This document shows, piece after piece, positions 11,103 through 21,735 of a stretch of DNA of 64,000 nt. Every line of letters starts with the position of its first letter. Within the stretch, counting starts at the first letter, position 1. The DNA is taken from assembly GCA_030522415.1 (NCBI GenBank), contig CM060104.1:28604931-28668930 (forward strand). Reading direction: 5' to 3'. The position numbers were made by a program, and so were the translations under genes. Source of the DNA: Channallabes apus. Lineage: Eukaryota; Chordata; Actinopteri; Siluriformes; Clariidae. The notes under the pieces are model-generated. The model made no database searches. It worked only from the letters and a program-made list of their open reading frames with translations, and had not been told where the DNA came from.

Positions 11103-11211
11103 CGGTGGAGCTCCAGCTTCCATTTTCATCAGGTCTTCATAAACCTCACCACCACCATCATCATCGTACACACAGTCATACAGGTCCTCTTCATCGTCCA
11201 CGCCATTCTCA
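11103..11211 (-). CDS. vav3: vav3 exon 5: acidic region with second and third regulatory tyrosines
   Basis: This 109-bp exon reads, after completing Asp, ENGVDDEEDLYDCVY, then DDDGGGEVYEDLMK, then MEAGAPP. EEDLYDCV and GEVYEDLM correspond to mammalian Vav Tyr160 and Tyr173/174, the latter being the key autoinhibitory tyrosine in the DH pocket. The acceptor is CTGCAG before TGAG and the donor is CCG followed by GTGAGT. Asp3-Gly3 is encoded by a short near-perfect triplet run, so this loop may vary in length between species. The 5' part of the exon and about 35 bp of adjacent intron are repeated in decayed form to the right (11247-11780). Confidence 0.95.
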
Positions 11212-11485
11212 CTGCAGATCAGACAGCAAGAGGTCAGACATTATCACACATATTAATTACAGGTCCTCCATATCAACCATGCCATTTGCACTAGAGATTA
11301 GACAATCAGAGGTCAGACAATAACACATATGCACACAGTTATAAATGTCCGTCTTATCATTCAGTGCATTCTCACTGGAGATCAGACAGTCAGAGATCAG
11401 ACATTATTACACACACATTCATTTCAGGTCCTTCATATCATCCACACCATTTGCACTGGAGGTCAGACAGTCAGAGTTCTGATAT

Positions 11486-11534
<49 letters not shown>

Positions 11535-11780
11535 CATATATGTCCTCTTTATCGCCCAAAAGATTCTCAGTAGAGATTAGACAACCGGAGATCTTCCTTA
11601 ACACATGCACATATAATTATGCAGATCTTTATTGTCCACATCATTCACACTGGGAATCTGACAGTCAAAGATCAGAGATCAGACCTCAACGCTCACACGC
11701 AATCAGACCTTCCTTATTATTTACAATATTCCCACTGGAACTTGAAAACTTCCTGCAGATTACACAATCAGGCATCTCAC
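11168..11780. repeat. Exon-derived tandem array: decayed copies of the vav3 exon-5 acceptor region
   Basis: About seven units of 75-115 bp. The first (11168-11246) is the 5' part of exon 5 plus about 35 bp of intron. Later units begin near 11247, 11326, 11411, 11489, 11603 and 11691. On the minus strand each carries an acceptor-like site followed by sequence that, in the exon frame, recalls ENGVDDEEDLYDCVY. Examples are ANGMVDMEDL then stop (11247 unit), ENALNDKTDIYNCV (11326 unit), ANGVDDMKDLK then stop (11411 unit) and ENLLGDKEDIYDCV (11489 unit). No unit has the exon-5 donor. They are best read as decayed intronic duplicates. Confidence 0.8.
11489..11532. repeat. (CA)22 microsatellite inside the exon-derived array
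   Basis: A CA run expanded at the same position where the other units have only a short CACACA. It is an expansion within a duplicated unit. Confidence 0.85.
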
Positions 11781-12009
11781 ACACACACACACGCGCACGC
11801 ACGCGCACACGCACACACACACATCTGGAAAAAACAATATTAATATTACACAAGCAGGACATCTTGGTATACACACCCTCACACACACCCTCACACACAC
11901 ACACACACACACACCCTCACACACACATCTGAGTGAAACAGCTGTGGCCGTGTGATATCAGTCTCCAAGCACAGCTGATCCCATGTTTATGGATGAGTAT
12001 TACTACGCG

Positions 12010-12049
<40 letters not shown>

Positions 12050-12275
12050 AGATGTTGCTTCAGGGTTAGATTGGGGCATTATGATGCAATTACAATTAGC
12101 CAGAGCGATGGAGATTTTCTAAATCTTGCCAGCTAGCATTGTTCACTGAAAGCTAATTAGCTAGCTTTGGCCACATCAAGTTAGCAAGAAAACACACACA
12201 GCTAAATCTAAAGAAAACATTATTAAAAGTGCCAACACAGCACCCCAACACCCACACACACACACACACACACAT
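11781..12275. repeat. Cluster of CA/CG microsatellites
   Basis: CA runs at 11781-11823 (with CGCGCACGCA interruptions), 11880-11928, 12009-12048 and 12251-12273. Short repeated text (AAACAGCTGTG, TGTTTATGGATGAG) occurs near 11940-11995 and again near 12283-12345, suggesting a local duplication about 345 bp apart. Confidence 0.75.
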
Positions 12276-12689
12276 CAGTAAAACAGCTGTGTTTTTATGC
12301 TAGCATTACCTCAGAGTGAAGCTAATCGTATGTTTATGGATGAGCTCTGATTTTAGCAAGATAGCACTGTTTTGGTACGCTAGCTGGTGGGATGTTGATC
12401 ACTTGCTGCTTCAGTGTTATGATTTAAATGATTAATTTCAAATCTAAATTTTATTTTAACATTCTTAACTTTTCCCAGAAACACATTTGAGGTGATAAAG
12501 GGTTTTTTTATGTGTTTTTAGTGGAGTGTATCGGCCCGTTAAATAAAGAATCGTCTCATAAAATGCAGAATCATCCCATAATTGACAACTAAGAGACCTG
12601 TTCTGTATTGAACTGATAAGGGAAGCCATCTGTTCCATATTTTTTGAGAATCAGTTCAGGGAAATCTATGGGACATAAATATTACAGGT

Positions 12690-12783
12690 TATTACGGTAT
12701 TATCTGTGCCAGGCCACAGTTGTAAATAAGAAACCTGTTCTTAATCTGTCTTGCCTGGTTAAATAAAGGTAAATAAATAAATC
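12690..12783 (+). repeat. Retroelement 3' end fragment
   Basis: The text GGCCACAGTTGTAAATAAGA, then TTGCCTGGTTAAATAAAGGT, then AAATAAATAAAT is a typical fish retroelement 3' tail ending in a short tandem repeat. No coding portion is left, so the family is not assigned. Confidence 0.55.
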
Positions 12784-13054
12784 TTGTCGGGGGGACTTAG
12801 CGCACAGCAATTAATTAACCTGGTTATTGCACTGATTGTAGTGTGTGAGCGAGGCAGGGGACTGACTGGGAATCCCTCTCACTCAGAAATGGACAGAAAT
12901 GGACAGAGAGGGGGCTTATTGGACATTACCTCATGTCGCCTGCAGGGGGAGCAAGAAAAAAAAGTAGCACACAACTAACTTAATAAAGAATGCAACCACA
13001 GCTAGGTGTAAAAAAGAAAAGTCTCCAAATTGTTTTTAAAAGTTTTAAGACGAA

Positions 13055-13160
13055 TCCAGGGTGTACCCTGCCTTGTGCCCAGAGTCTCCTGGGATAGGCT
13101 CCAGGTCCCCGCGACCCTAATACAGGATAAAGCGGTATAGAAGATGAATGAAGCAGGACA
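13055..13160 (+). repeat. Tail fragment of the tRNA-like SINE family
   Basis: GGGTGTACCCTGCCTTGTGC, GGGATAGGCTCCAGGTCCCC and GGATAAAGCGGTATAGAAGA match the distal half of the copies at 21306-21601 and 26118-26422. The tRNA-like head is missing. Confidence 0.75.
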
Positions 13161-13169
13161 AACACATGA

Positions 13170-14570
13170 ACGCATGATGTATCTGAAGATCTCTGATTAT
13201 TATCAGCAAAGAGAGCATATTTAAAAGAACCAGTCATTAACATGGAAGTAATTGATGGACGCAGAGACAGACAGACAATAGGAAAGACATTTAAATTTTT
13301 TGGCTAAACAGAAGGGTCCTGAGCTGTCTGGATGTACATTTGAAGTGTTACCACATAAGGAGTCAGGAAGCATATTGAGGGACATGGGAACCTTCTTCAT
13401 ATTATTTAAAACCTTACACACACTACAAAATGTTACCGAATAAACCACAGATCATTCAGGGTTCATCTGTTTCCTCTAACCAGATGGGCATGCAATTCTT
13501 AATTCCAACATTGCACGTTTAGAATACAAGTAAATCTGGTTAATTTCAAAATTTTTAATAATTGTGATCTATATAAAACAAAGTCAAAGCTACAGTATCA
13601 GGTACCCAGTTTAGAAAGAAAAGAATAAAGAACGTGAATAAAGATAAATTTATGAAGCTGTTATCTCTTTTAAGATGTAATATAATATTATGTAGTCAGT
13701 AAACAGGCCAGTAAAACAACAAGTTAAATCAAAGGTGTTTTAATTGTTATTATTAATGAAAGAATAAATTAATAAATTGCATTTTTTCTGGTGTGACCCT
13801 GAAGGGGATTTCACCATACACACACTAGAGCCACTGTCTGAGGGGTAAATTGATGTGCCCCAGCACCAGAGCAAAAATAACAGCAAAAGTCAAAACCCAG
13901 AACAGCACTTAACACTTTGTAATCAAGCAAATGTATAATAACTGATAGATATGCTGTGATTACTTTACTACAAAACTTTAAGGAAGTATGAGTAGCATAA
14001 GTCATGAGTAGCAAATACTGTAATAGTTACTATTTTATTTATAATTATTTATAATTTTTATTTATTTATATGACCTACATGCTGTTTACACCTTTTATAA
14101 ATATCTTACACGCCCAAACAGCTCATACTCATATATGATAGAATGAGAAAATAATATAGGAGGGCCATTCAAATCACTCAAACCACATAACACCGCCCAC
14201 CCCCACATATCTTCCCCCTCTATCCCCCACCTCATCCTCCCTCCATCCCCCATTCTTTATTTCCATTTCAGGGACCTGGTAACCCTAAATGACACTATAA
14301 TGGAATACACCATTTCTACTGGTTCCTGGTGGTTTATCCCATTTGAATTCTGATTCTAAACAGCCATCGAAGAGAAAGGTGCTTTTCAATAAAATCCTAA
14401 ATAGAAACGGTGATGGAAACCATTAAGCCGATTCTCATAAAGCTTCATTATATCAGGGATTTTCTAATGGACTGTAATGTGTTTTATGTCATTCAAAAAA
14501 GCTTTATGAAACGTAAAAATAAAAATTAAGTAAAGGCACTGGACACATTTTCTAATCACGCTACATCTAA
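13170..14570. other. vav3 intron 4, no gene recognised
   Basis: AT-rich, with a C-rich tract at about 14195-14260 (CCCCCAC/CCTCC runs). No exon or diagnosable transposon was seen. Confidence 0.4.
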
Positions 14571-14613
14571 ACACACACACAAACGTCATGTTTTTTAAGG
14601 AAATAACTCTTAC

Positions 14614-14679
14614 TCTATAAGATCTTCCAGATGATTGTAGATGTCCTCGTCTTCCACACTTTCTTCTGTAGGAAACGCC
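14614..14679 (-). CDS. vav3: vav3 exon 4: acidic region with first regulatory tyrosine
   Basis: This 66-bp exon completes Arg and then reads AFPTEESVEDEDIYNHLEDLI plus GA of the next Asp. It contains DEDIY, the site equivalent to mammalian Vav Tyr141/142. That site helps pin the acidic helix across the DH active site until it is phosphorylated by Src or Syk family kinases. The acceptor is CTGAAG before GGCG, a slightly unusual AAG. The donor is ATAGA followed by GTAAGA. It lies 1.2 kb downstream of exon 3, with a degraded Tc1 fold-back in the intron between. Confidence 0.92.
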
Positions 14680-14889
14680 CTTCAGAAAGGAATAGAGAAA
14701 AAGAGAGAGATTTTAACATCTACAGCCAAAAGAAGTGAAAAACCGGCCAGATGTGTAGGTTTCACAAAAAGATTTCCCATTGCTGAAAAAGAAGAGAAAA
14801 AGTAGCACAATTTAATATACATTCAGTTGACTTTAGCACAATTTGGATTCCAGTTTATGTGTGAAACTGATTCGTCACACTTCCAGAAC

Positions 14890-15731
14890 CACTCTTTCAC
14901 AATTTGAGTCCGAGAAATATGTCTGTGCCATCAGGGAAGAAGAAACCCTCCACAGAAGTGATAACCTGGTGATTCAGTACATTCAGGTCGTCAGCTGACT
15001 TTATTTTATTGCCCCATAACGTTGCTGAGTCTCGACCTGATCGACTGATCAACCCCAGATCATAACACTGTCTCCAGAGGCTCGTACTGTGGACACGATG
15101 CATGATCACTTCATGCGCTTCCCTTCTTACACCCTGACACGCCCATCACTCTGGAATAGGGTTAATCTGGACTCATCAGACCGCATGACCTTTTTCCCTT
15201 GTTTCAAAATCCAATCTGTATGCTCTCTAGTAAACTGAAGCCTTTTTTTCTGTCTCACTACCAAATGGTTCACCTTTTTTTTCCGACCACATTTCTTTAG
15301 CAAAGCTGATGGTTCAGCATTATCCTTACAGCTGTTTGCCAAAGAAAATGTGGTCGGAAAAAAATGTGAAAAGGCTGTGAATAGAGATGACTTAAACGCT
15401 TGGTGCAAAAAAAATCTATGAAAAATCCCCCGTAAAAATTTGAGCGATGTTTAATAGCGAAAGTAAAAACATTTCCATACACACACACACACACACACAC
15501 ACACAATGTGAAGAGAACTCACAGGATTGAGACTAAGCGTGTTCATAAGAAAACCAGACTCATCAGAAAACAGGCTTCAGTTTACTAGAAAGCATAAAGA
15601 CTGGACTTTGGAGCGATGTGTTGAAGTGTTCTTTACTCAGTTCCAGTCATTTCAAATGTCTTAACTTGATGCAGGCCAATAATTTGACCCTACGGAAATA
15701 GCGACTTTTTTTTTTTTTCAGGCAGTGTATA
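14890..15731 (-). mobile_element. Degraded Tc1-like element with internal fold-back
   Basis: A minus-strand relic of a Tc1 transposase. Recognisable pieces are RSDESRLTLFQSDGRV at about 15130-15190, where the first catalytic Asp motif (W)SDES survives, and NVLNHQVI...FFFPDGTDIF at about 14905-15000, approaching the second catalytic Asp. The right end reads TTTCAGGCAGTGTA, a Tc1-type terminus. The left end is lost. The stretch 15540-15600 is an inverted copy of parts of 15166-15245 (GGCTTCAGTTTACTAG). Likewise TCCGACCACATTTCTTT at about 15281 is inverted as AAAGAAAATGTGGTCGGA at about 15340, so the relic folds back on itself. A (CA)n lies at 15480-15504. Confidence 0.75.
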
Positions 15732-15838
15732 TTTTCTACTTATTAAATGAAAAGTGACTGTCAAATTTTTACAATGTTTATGTCCTTATTCAACTGGCGT
15801 GGGATTAAAACAGAAGGGAAAAATCATATTGTACTCAC

Positions 15839-15897
15839 CGTATTCCAGTTTGTAGTGCGATTGTTGTGTTGGAGAGTTTAGAAAGTGTGTCGATCAC
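15839..15897 (-). CDS. vav3: vav3 exon 3: end of CH domain / start of linker
   Basis: This 59-bp exon reads VIDTLSKLSNTTIALQTGI plus two bases of an Arg codon, which exon 4 completes. It continues directly from RDFGK in exon 2, matching the Vav order RDFGK-V-I-x-T-LS-x-LS. The acceptor is CTTTTCAG before GTG and the donor is CG followed by GTGAGT. It ends in phase 2, which agrees with the single leading base needed from exon 4. Exon size and phase fit the known Vav gene structure. Confidence 0.92.
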
Positions 15898-16075
15898 CTG
15901 AAAAGAGACAACGTCATTAACGGCTGGCAGGAAAATCCTATTTAATCATCACTGATTTCCTTATACACTGTATACCACAACCCTGTTATTACTCCTTCCA
16001 TAAACATGAACATCGCAAACAAACTGTACATGGGTTCGAGCGAGTATCACACAAAAATACCAACTACACATGATA

Positions 16076-16632
16076 CACACTACCATTCAAAAGTTTTAGA
16101 TCACTTGCAAATTTCTTTTTTTTTTTTGTTTAGTGATTTATTTTCTATATTCTACAACAATACTGGGGATTTCAAAACTATAAAATAACACATATGGAAT
16201 TAGGTAATTACGTAACAACAAGAAAAACAGCAGTTAGTTGTTATTGTAAGACACAGAGGTCGGCCTTTCTGTAATAGTTCTTGCAAGAACAGTATTGTCA
16301 AGTGCATTTGCAAAATCTGTCCAGCACCATAATGAAACTGTCTCTCATGAAGGCCGTCCCAGGAGGACGAGACCAAAACCTACCTCTGCTGCAGACGAGA
16401 AGTTCATTTAGAGTTATCAGCCTGAAAAATCACCAATTAACAGCAGCTCAGATTAGAGGCGTTATGAAGTCTTTACAGAGCAGAAGTAGCAGAAACATCT
16501 CAATATCAACTGTTCAAAGGAGATTCATGCAGTTTTTGGACGCCTTCAGCAAAACTTTACAATGTAGAAAGAAATAAACATCAGGAACCATCATAGAGTT
16601 AGAAAGTGATCTACAACTTTTGAACGGTAGTG
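16076..16632 (+). mobile_element. Deleted Tc1-like element, CACTACCGTTCAAAAG ends
   Basis: A non-autonomous Tc1 relic of about 557 bp. The left end is CACACTACCATTCAAAAGTT and the right end is AACTTTTGAACGGTAGTG, inverted and followed by TA. The inside retains part of the transposase DNA-binding region: SHEGRPRRTRPKP in one frame and SLKNHQLTAAQIRGVMKS then STVQRRF in another. The catalytic domain is deleted. Related relics lie at 32879-33409 and 53950-54400. Confidence 0.8.
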
Positions 16633-16825
16633 TATCTCAGGAATGAAAAGATAGGGAAAGATGTAGAACTGGAAAAATTGTAATGATGGAAAGTGGATAA
16701 AATTCAAACACATACACAACCATACACAGTATGATGTGCAGTGAAATGCTTACAGTACATGACTGTTTGTGACCTTGAAAAGAAAAAAGCAAGTATGGAG
16801 GCAAAATGCTAATAGGAAGAAATAA

Positions 16826-16905
16826 TATAATATAATATAATATAATATAATATAATATAATATAATATAATATAATATAATATAATATAATATAATATAA
16901 TATAA
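16826..16905. repeat. (ATAAT)n microsatellite
   Basis: A near-perfect pentanucleotide run, ATAATATAAT, about 16 copies, in vav3 intron 2. Confidence 0.92.
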
Positions 16906-17099
16906 ATTCTACACATTTGTAAGAACTGTATAAATAAACGGAATGTATAAATATGTGGAATGTGCAGTGTGCAGGCAGCAGCAGTACCGGGAGGTCATGG
17001 AGTGTGAAATGTAATAACGAGCAGCAGTGATATTGTCCATGTTCAAAGTGCAGTAGTGCAATAGTAGTCCTATTTTGTATGTAAACATAATAGATATTT

Positions 17100-17520
17100 G
17101 TAATGTGGGATAAAAAGAATAAATAAGGACTGGATGTGGAATAAAGGTTGAGGAATGAAATTAATTATTCGGGAAAGGGTAAGGAATGAAAGATTTGAAA
17201 TGAAGGGATGTGGAACAAAGGCATGAGGAATAACAGGATGGGGGGATGGACGGTAAGGAACGGAGGTTTGGGAATGAAAGGATGAGTAAGGAAGGGATGG
17301 AGAATGAAGGGTCAGGATGGAAGGGATGTTAAGTAAAGGGATGTGAAATAAAGATATGAGGAATGAGGGGTGAGGAATACGTATACGTAACACATGATGG
17401 GATGAAGAACAAAAGATAAGGAATGAAGAAATGAGTAAGGAAGTGATGGAGAACTAAAGGATTTTTGGAATGAAGGATGTGGAATAAAGGGGTGAATAAT
17501 TATGGGATGTGATAACAGTA
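17100..17520. repeat. Purine-rich degenerate minisatellite, GGAATGAAGGGATG type
   Basis: Short units of 10-14 bp around GGAATGAAAGGATGAGGAAT, highly variable. The minus-strand 107-aa reading frame rich in SIPH-like repeats is a composition artefact. Confidence 0.75.
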
Positions 17521-17794
17521 TCCCCTAATCACAGTGGCTTCTATCAGGTCCTCTAGACAAACCAATCTGATCCGTGGAAGCTCCACCTCACAACCTCAAG
17601 CACACCAGGACCTGCTTCTAACATCCTGGTACCAGGTACAACAGCACACCTTCACAGGTCTGGTTCGGTCCACTTGGCGGCACAACACAGAGCTCCACAG
17701 TTATGTCTGATCAGTGTGTATGGCATGAACAGATGTAAAAAGGCGAAATGTGGAATAATTGCAGAATATCGACGTCACAGAGCAGCGCTGATCG

Positions 17795-17831
17795 ATACGT
17801 TCCCCTCGCCTCGCCTCGCCTCGCCTCGCCT
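17795..17831. repeat. (CGCCT)n pentanucleotide repeat
   Basis: CGCCTCGCCTCGCCTCGCCT, about 7 copies. Confidence 0.9.
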
Positions 17832-18462
17832 CACATGTGCATTGGAAAATACGACCCGGTCACAATCAATACGTCACATTCTTCCAAACCGATTATCCAC
17901 AGATTGGACTGTGTCTGATCCAGGCTGTTTTACACACACACCCACAAACATTTCGATTATTTAGATTATTTGTAGTGTTAGTTTCCACCCCCGCAATCAC
18001 ATGACACACACACACACACACAAACACTCACACACTTAATCCTGGGCCTGAGCGTTTATTAGCAGCGTACTGTATAGCAGGTCTTTAATGATCATAAAGA
18101 TGTACGTATGCAAGATTACAACTCAACATTAAAGATGCATAAAATCTATTAATTAATTAATCTTTGTGAAATAAATCTGAAGACTATAAAACCAGGACAT
18201 TATTTATATTTACAATATAACATTTATTTATAACGATAGATATACACATACAATACACAGTATAATGTATATAAGTGTGCTCTGGTTGTGATTTCACAAT
18301 AATATTATAGAAATACTAAAGAAAGCTTTTAATTAATTAATTACTTTAGATTATAATGGAACTGATTATATTAATTATGTAAATAATATAAGTAAACAAT
18401 TACAATAAAAGTAAATTTATCCTGGAGACAGAAATAGTTTCTAAAAACACAAACTGACAGAC

Positions 18463-18531
18463 ATACACACACACACACACGCACGCACACACACACACAC
18501 ACACTCATGCACATGCACACACACACAGACA

Positions 18532-18575
<44 letters not shown>
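18463..18575. repeat. Compound (CA)n / CG microsatellite
   Basis: About 113 bp of CA repeats with CGCGCGCACG-type and TGCACATGCACA interruptions. Confidence 0.9.
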
Positions 18576-18578
<3 letters not shown>

Positions 18579-18659
18579 GGAGATTTTTCTGAAGAACACA
18601 GTGAGATAGTGACAGTTCTGATGGTATCAGACAATAAATACTGTGTTTGTGAGTACGCG

Positions 18660-18663
18660 TGTG

Positions 18664-18699
<36 letters not shown>
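18660..18699. repeat. (TG)n microsatellite
   Basis: TG run of about 38 bp, opposite in phase to the CA block 100 bp to the left. The two blocks could pair as inverted repeats. Confidence 0.88.
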
Positions 18700-18815
18700 A
18701 GGAAGCATGTAAACACACAATCACTTCCTGCACTAACGGTTGGGATTTCCTGTTCATTTAAACCTGAAACTAAAAACAGCACCATTAACCCTTTAATCCA
18801 TTTAAACAATACATA

Positions 18816-18818
<3 letters not shown>

Positions 18819-18877
<59 letters not shown>

Positions 18878-18880
18878 CAC
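18819..18880. repeat. (CA)n microsatellite
   Basis: CA run of about 60 bp, the third dinucleotide block within 420 bp. Confidence 0.92.
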
Positions 18881-18899
18881 TCACGTACACATAAGCACA

Positions 18900-19620
18900 C
18901 GCAGTGTGAATTGAAATGTGAAGACCACATCAGTAAAGTTTACTTAAACAAAATAAAAAAATTTAGATTTATTAAAAATTATTGAAATGTATTAAATAGT
19001 TCTTAAAATTTAATACCAATTCTTACATAAACACACACGCACTGATCAGTTATTATTATTATAATTATTATAACTATTATACATATATAGTTTTTTTTTT
19101 TATGTTCGAGTCACTTTATCTTCACCTTTAACTAAATGCCTCTACTCCTTTTATCTACATTTATTCATTATTACTCTTTTTATACTTAAATTAATAAATA
19201 TTTGTTAAGCCAATAAAGCACCTATGAATCTTTAATCTATTTATATAGGATTTCACATATATTAATAATAATCACATTAAGCTGGTAAATTGAAGGAAAT
19301 TTATCAATTCATTTTATATAATTTTATGTATTATGGGTTATTGTGGTTTGTTATTTGTTTATTTCTTTTAAGAACTTTAAGATTTATTTATTTATGTCTT
19401 GGTTTGTTTTACCCTAGGATTTTTTAATATGGAGAAAAAGTATCATTTGTTGCCGCATTATTTAATAGTCCATATTAACATTTCTATCTAGGTGTAATAC
19501 TGCATGTTTATTATTATTATTATTATTATAAATACACTTAAATAGGTTTCATTTTGGTATTCAGCTCTCATAATTCTCATAAAAGCTCCAGATAAGCATT
19601 TAACACTATTTACACATCTA
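18900..19620. other. AT-rich intron 2 sequence
   Basis: Nothing recognised beyond a T-run near 19092 and short (TTA)n near 19510. Confidence 0.4.
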
Positions 19621-19760
19621 ACATGTCTGTGTTAACCCTTAACCCTGAGCTCCTGGCTGTCAGACACTATAAGTCTCGAGTCTGATCAAGTTTTGTGAAG
19701 CTGCTTTTAAACAATGTCAATAACTTTAAATACAAATAACTTTGAATTGAACTGGAAAGT
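19620..19760 (+). repeat. 3' end of dispersed repeat, GTGAAGCTGCTTT...CAATGTC type, copy 1
   Basis: TTGTGAAGCTGCTTTTAAAC, then AATGTCAATAACTTTAAATA, then CAAATAACTTTGAATTGAA parallels the ends at 24600-24665 and (inverted) 50440-50500. It is typical of a fish retroelement 3' terminus, family not assigned. Confidence 0.6.
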
Positions 19761-19764
19761 CCTT

Positions 19765-19955
19765 AAGACGTGCTTTTATCCTGAAGACGTCCCCAATTGG
19801 TGTTTAGTTCTGATGATGTTCTCAGTAGACTTTTGGTCTTGAAGGTTTCCCCAATAAGTTTCTACATAGTCCTGAAGATGTCCCTCTTTGGCCTCTAGTC
19901 CTGAAGATGTCCCTCTTTGGCCTCTAGTCCTGAAGACGTCCCCAATGGGCCCCCC
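19765..19955. repeat. Short minisatellite, CCTGAAGATGTCCC type
   Basis: Six or so units of about 29-33 bp: TCCTGAAGATGTCCCTCTTT followed by GGCCTCTAG. Two adjacent units (about 19873-19930) are identical and the outer ones are diverged. Confidence 0.85.
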
Positions 19956-20150
19956 TGAGGTAGGTTTATGTAAAATATTTCTGCTTTACCTCAATGCATG
20001 TACTGTAAAGACACAAGTAAAGACCTGCTACAGAATGTACAGTAGTTGGTGTTTAGTAATCCTGGAGGTGAAGAACTATGGACACTTTTGTCCATACATG
20101 AAATATTTAGCTGCTAATGTTTCTACGTCAATCAGCTGACTATTTTATTT

Positions 20151-20181
<31 letters not shown>

Positions 20182-20441
20182 GCTATTAAGTATCTTCAGA
20201 TAACACAAAAATTTGAGAAAAAAAAAAAAAAGAAACAAGTCTTTTTTAGAAGATACATTTATTATTAAAAATAATTCTTTGATCTTTTGTAGTTTTATTG
20301 CGGTTCATATTTCGAAAATTTTTAAATGTTTAGCTCATAAAAAGTACACGACTTATCATAAACACATTAACCATTATTAGTGTGTGTGGGTTTTTTCCAC
20401 GTTAAGCTACACCTTAAATTTTTTAGAAATTTCCCTGAACT

Positions 20442-20444
<3 letters not shown>

Positions 20445-20525
<81 letters not shown>
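20445..20525. repeat. (CA)40 microsatellite
   Basis: A perfect CA run of 81 bp, the longest dinucleotide run in the window. Confidence 0.95.
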
Positions 20526-20526
<1 letters not shown>

Positions 20527-20969
20527 CGCAAACCTTCCTCTTTCTTCCAGTTTTAAATAATCCCGATGAATCAGCTCGCTAAAATACACTGCAGTGTTTA
20601 ATAATAGACTGTTTATTCTGCAAAAACATGGGGACGGCGTTGATGTCCAACCTCGTCTCCGCGGATGCTAAGGGAAGTGAAGGAAGATCAGAAACATGTG
20701 AGGCATCAGCTGCACTGCCGTACGCTTTACATCGAGTCGTCTTTACGTGTGCTTCGATGTACACACACTCTACAGGAAGCTGTTTATTTTCCTCAAGTCT
20801 TACACTGTTTAAACCCAAGACTGCAGTTCACCTGCACACGGAGGCTGTGAATCCCCCGGTGTACAGCACAAGCGTCTGGCTCATAACGAGAGAATGAAGC
20901 AAAACAAGAAAAGGCGAGAAATTTAAAAACAATGTTGGTCTCTCGTACAGGTCGGCCGATACGGGAAAA

Positions 20970-21310
20970 AATCTTATTAATTCCGTAAAATAATTAAACA
21001 CTGAATCGGTCCTCATGGATCGAATTGTATTGTAGAAGAGTCAGTAAAATCAACAAACATACAACTGTTACTATTTTCTATGGTACAATAGTGTCGGTTC
21101 AGTAAAATCATCAAATACTGAATTTTTTCCTTACAACAATTGTATCGTATTGGACTGAATCAAAGTATTCGATTTAGTAAAATAATCAAATGCTGATTCG
21201 TTTCCTTATGTAGTGAATTTTACTGTATTAGATTCTGTGACATCATCAAATGCAAATCATTTATTTATGAACTGATTTGTATTAAATTAGATTCAGTAAA
21301 ATAATTAAGG
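20970..21310. repeat. Degenerate minisatellite, TTCAGTAAAATAATCAAATG type
   Basis: About six units of 50-65 bp combining TTCAGTAAAATCATCAAATA, TGAATCGTTTCCTTATG and GAATTGTATTGTATTAGA. The units are strongly diverged. Confidence 0.7.
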
Positions 21311-21601
21311 GCAGCACTGTCGCCTTGCACCTCCAGGGTCCAGGTTCGATTCCCACCTCGGGTCTGTGTGTTGCACGGTGTTTGCATGTTCTCTTCGTGT
21401 TTGGTGGGTTTCCTCCGGGTACTCCGGTTTCCTTCCACAGTCCAAGGGCATGCAGACTCGCATTCCCTAATTGTACAAATAAGTGTGGGGTCCAGGGTGT
21501 ACCCCGCCTCGTGCCCTAAGACGCCTGGGATAGGCTCCAGGCCCGCTGCGACCCTGCATACAGGATGAAGTGGTCTAGACGGTGAGTGAGTGAGTGAGTG
21601 A
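21306..21601 (+). repeat. tRNA-like SINE (Mermaid-like family), plus-strand copy
   Basis: The tRNA-like head reads GCACTGTCGCCTTGCACCTC then GGTTCGATTCCC, a B-box match. The body follows: TTTGCATGTTCTC, GGTTTCCTCCGGGTACTCCG, GGGTGTACCCCGCCTCGTGC and GGGATAGGCTCCAGG. The tail is a (GTGA)n run at 21582-21601. Related copies lie at 13055, 26118, 35845, 42786, 52998 and 59095. The resemblance to fish Mermaid SINEs is from memory. Confidence 0.8.
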
Positions 21602-21735
21602 GAAGGGTTTATTTATGGTCGTGCTAGCTGGCGTAACCCAAATGAGGATGGGTTTCCTTTTGACTTCCTCTTAAGGTTTCTTCCTCATGTCGTGTCAGGG
21701 AGTTTGTCTCTCATCGCCCCACCCCCTTATCTCAG
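21601..21735 (+). repeat. Dispersed repeat, AAATGAGGATGGGTTTCCTT type, copy left of the LINE nest
   Basis: It shares GAAGGGTTTATTTATGGTCG, TGCTAGCTGG and GTCAGGGAGTTTGTCTCTC with 24459-24540. It also shares TTTCTTCCTCAT and GGGAGTTT with 62985-63060. The element on the other side of the LINE nest is a near copy, so the nest is bracketed by direct repeats. Confidence 0.7.

Noticed and set aside
11247..11780. Functional alternative exons of vav3
   Set aside because: The units lack a donor site, several have lost the acceptor AG, and stops occur in the exon frame at the 11247 and 11411 units. They are reported instead as decayed duplicates.
17070..17393. 107-aa Ser/Ile/Pro/His-rich ORF
   Set aside because: Complement of the purine-rich GGAATGAAGGGATG minisatellite.
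21306..21601. True tRNA gene
   Set aside because: The B-box and a weak A-box are present, but the sequence does not close into a cloverleaf with an acceptor stem. It recurs as a dispersed SINE with a common body and tail.
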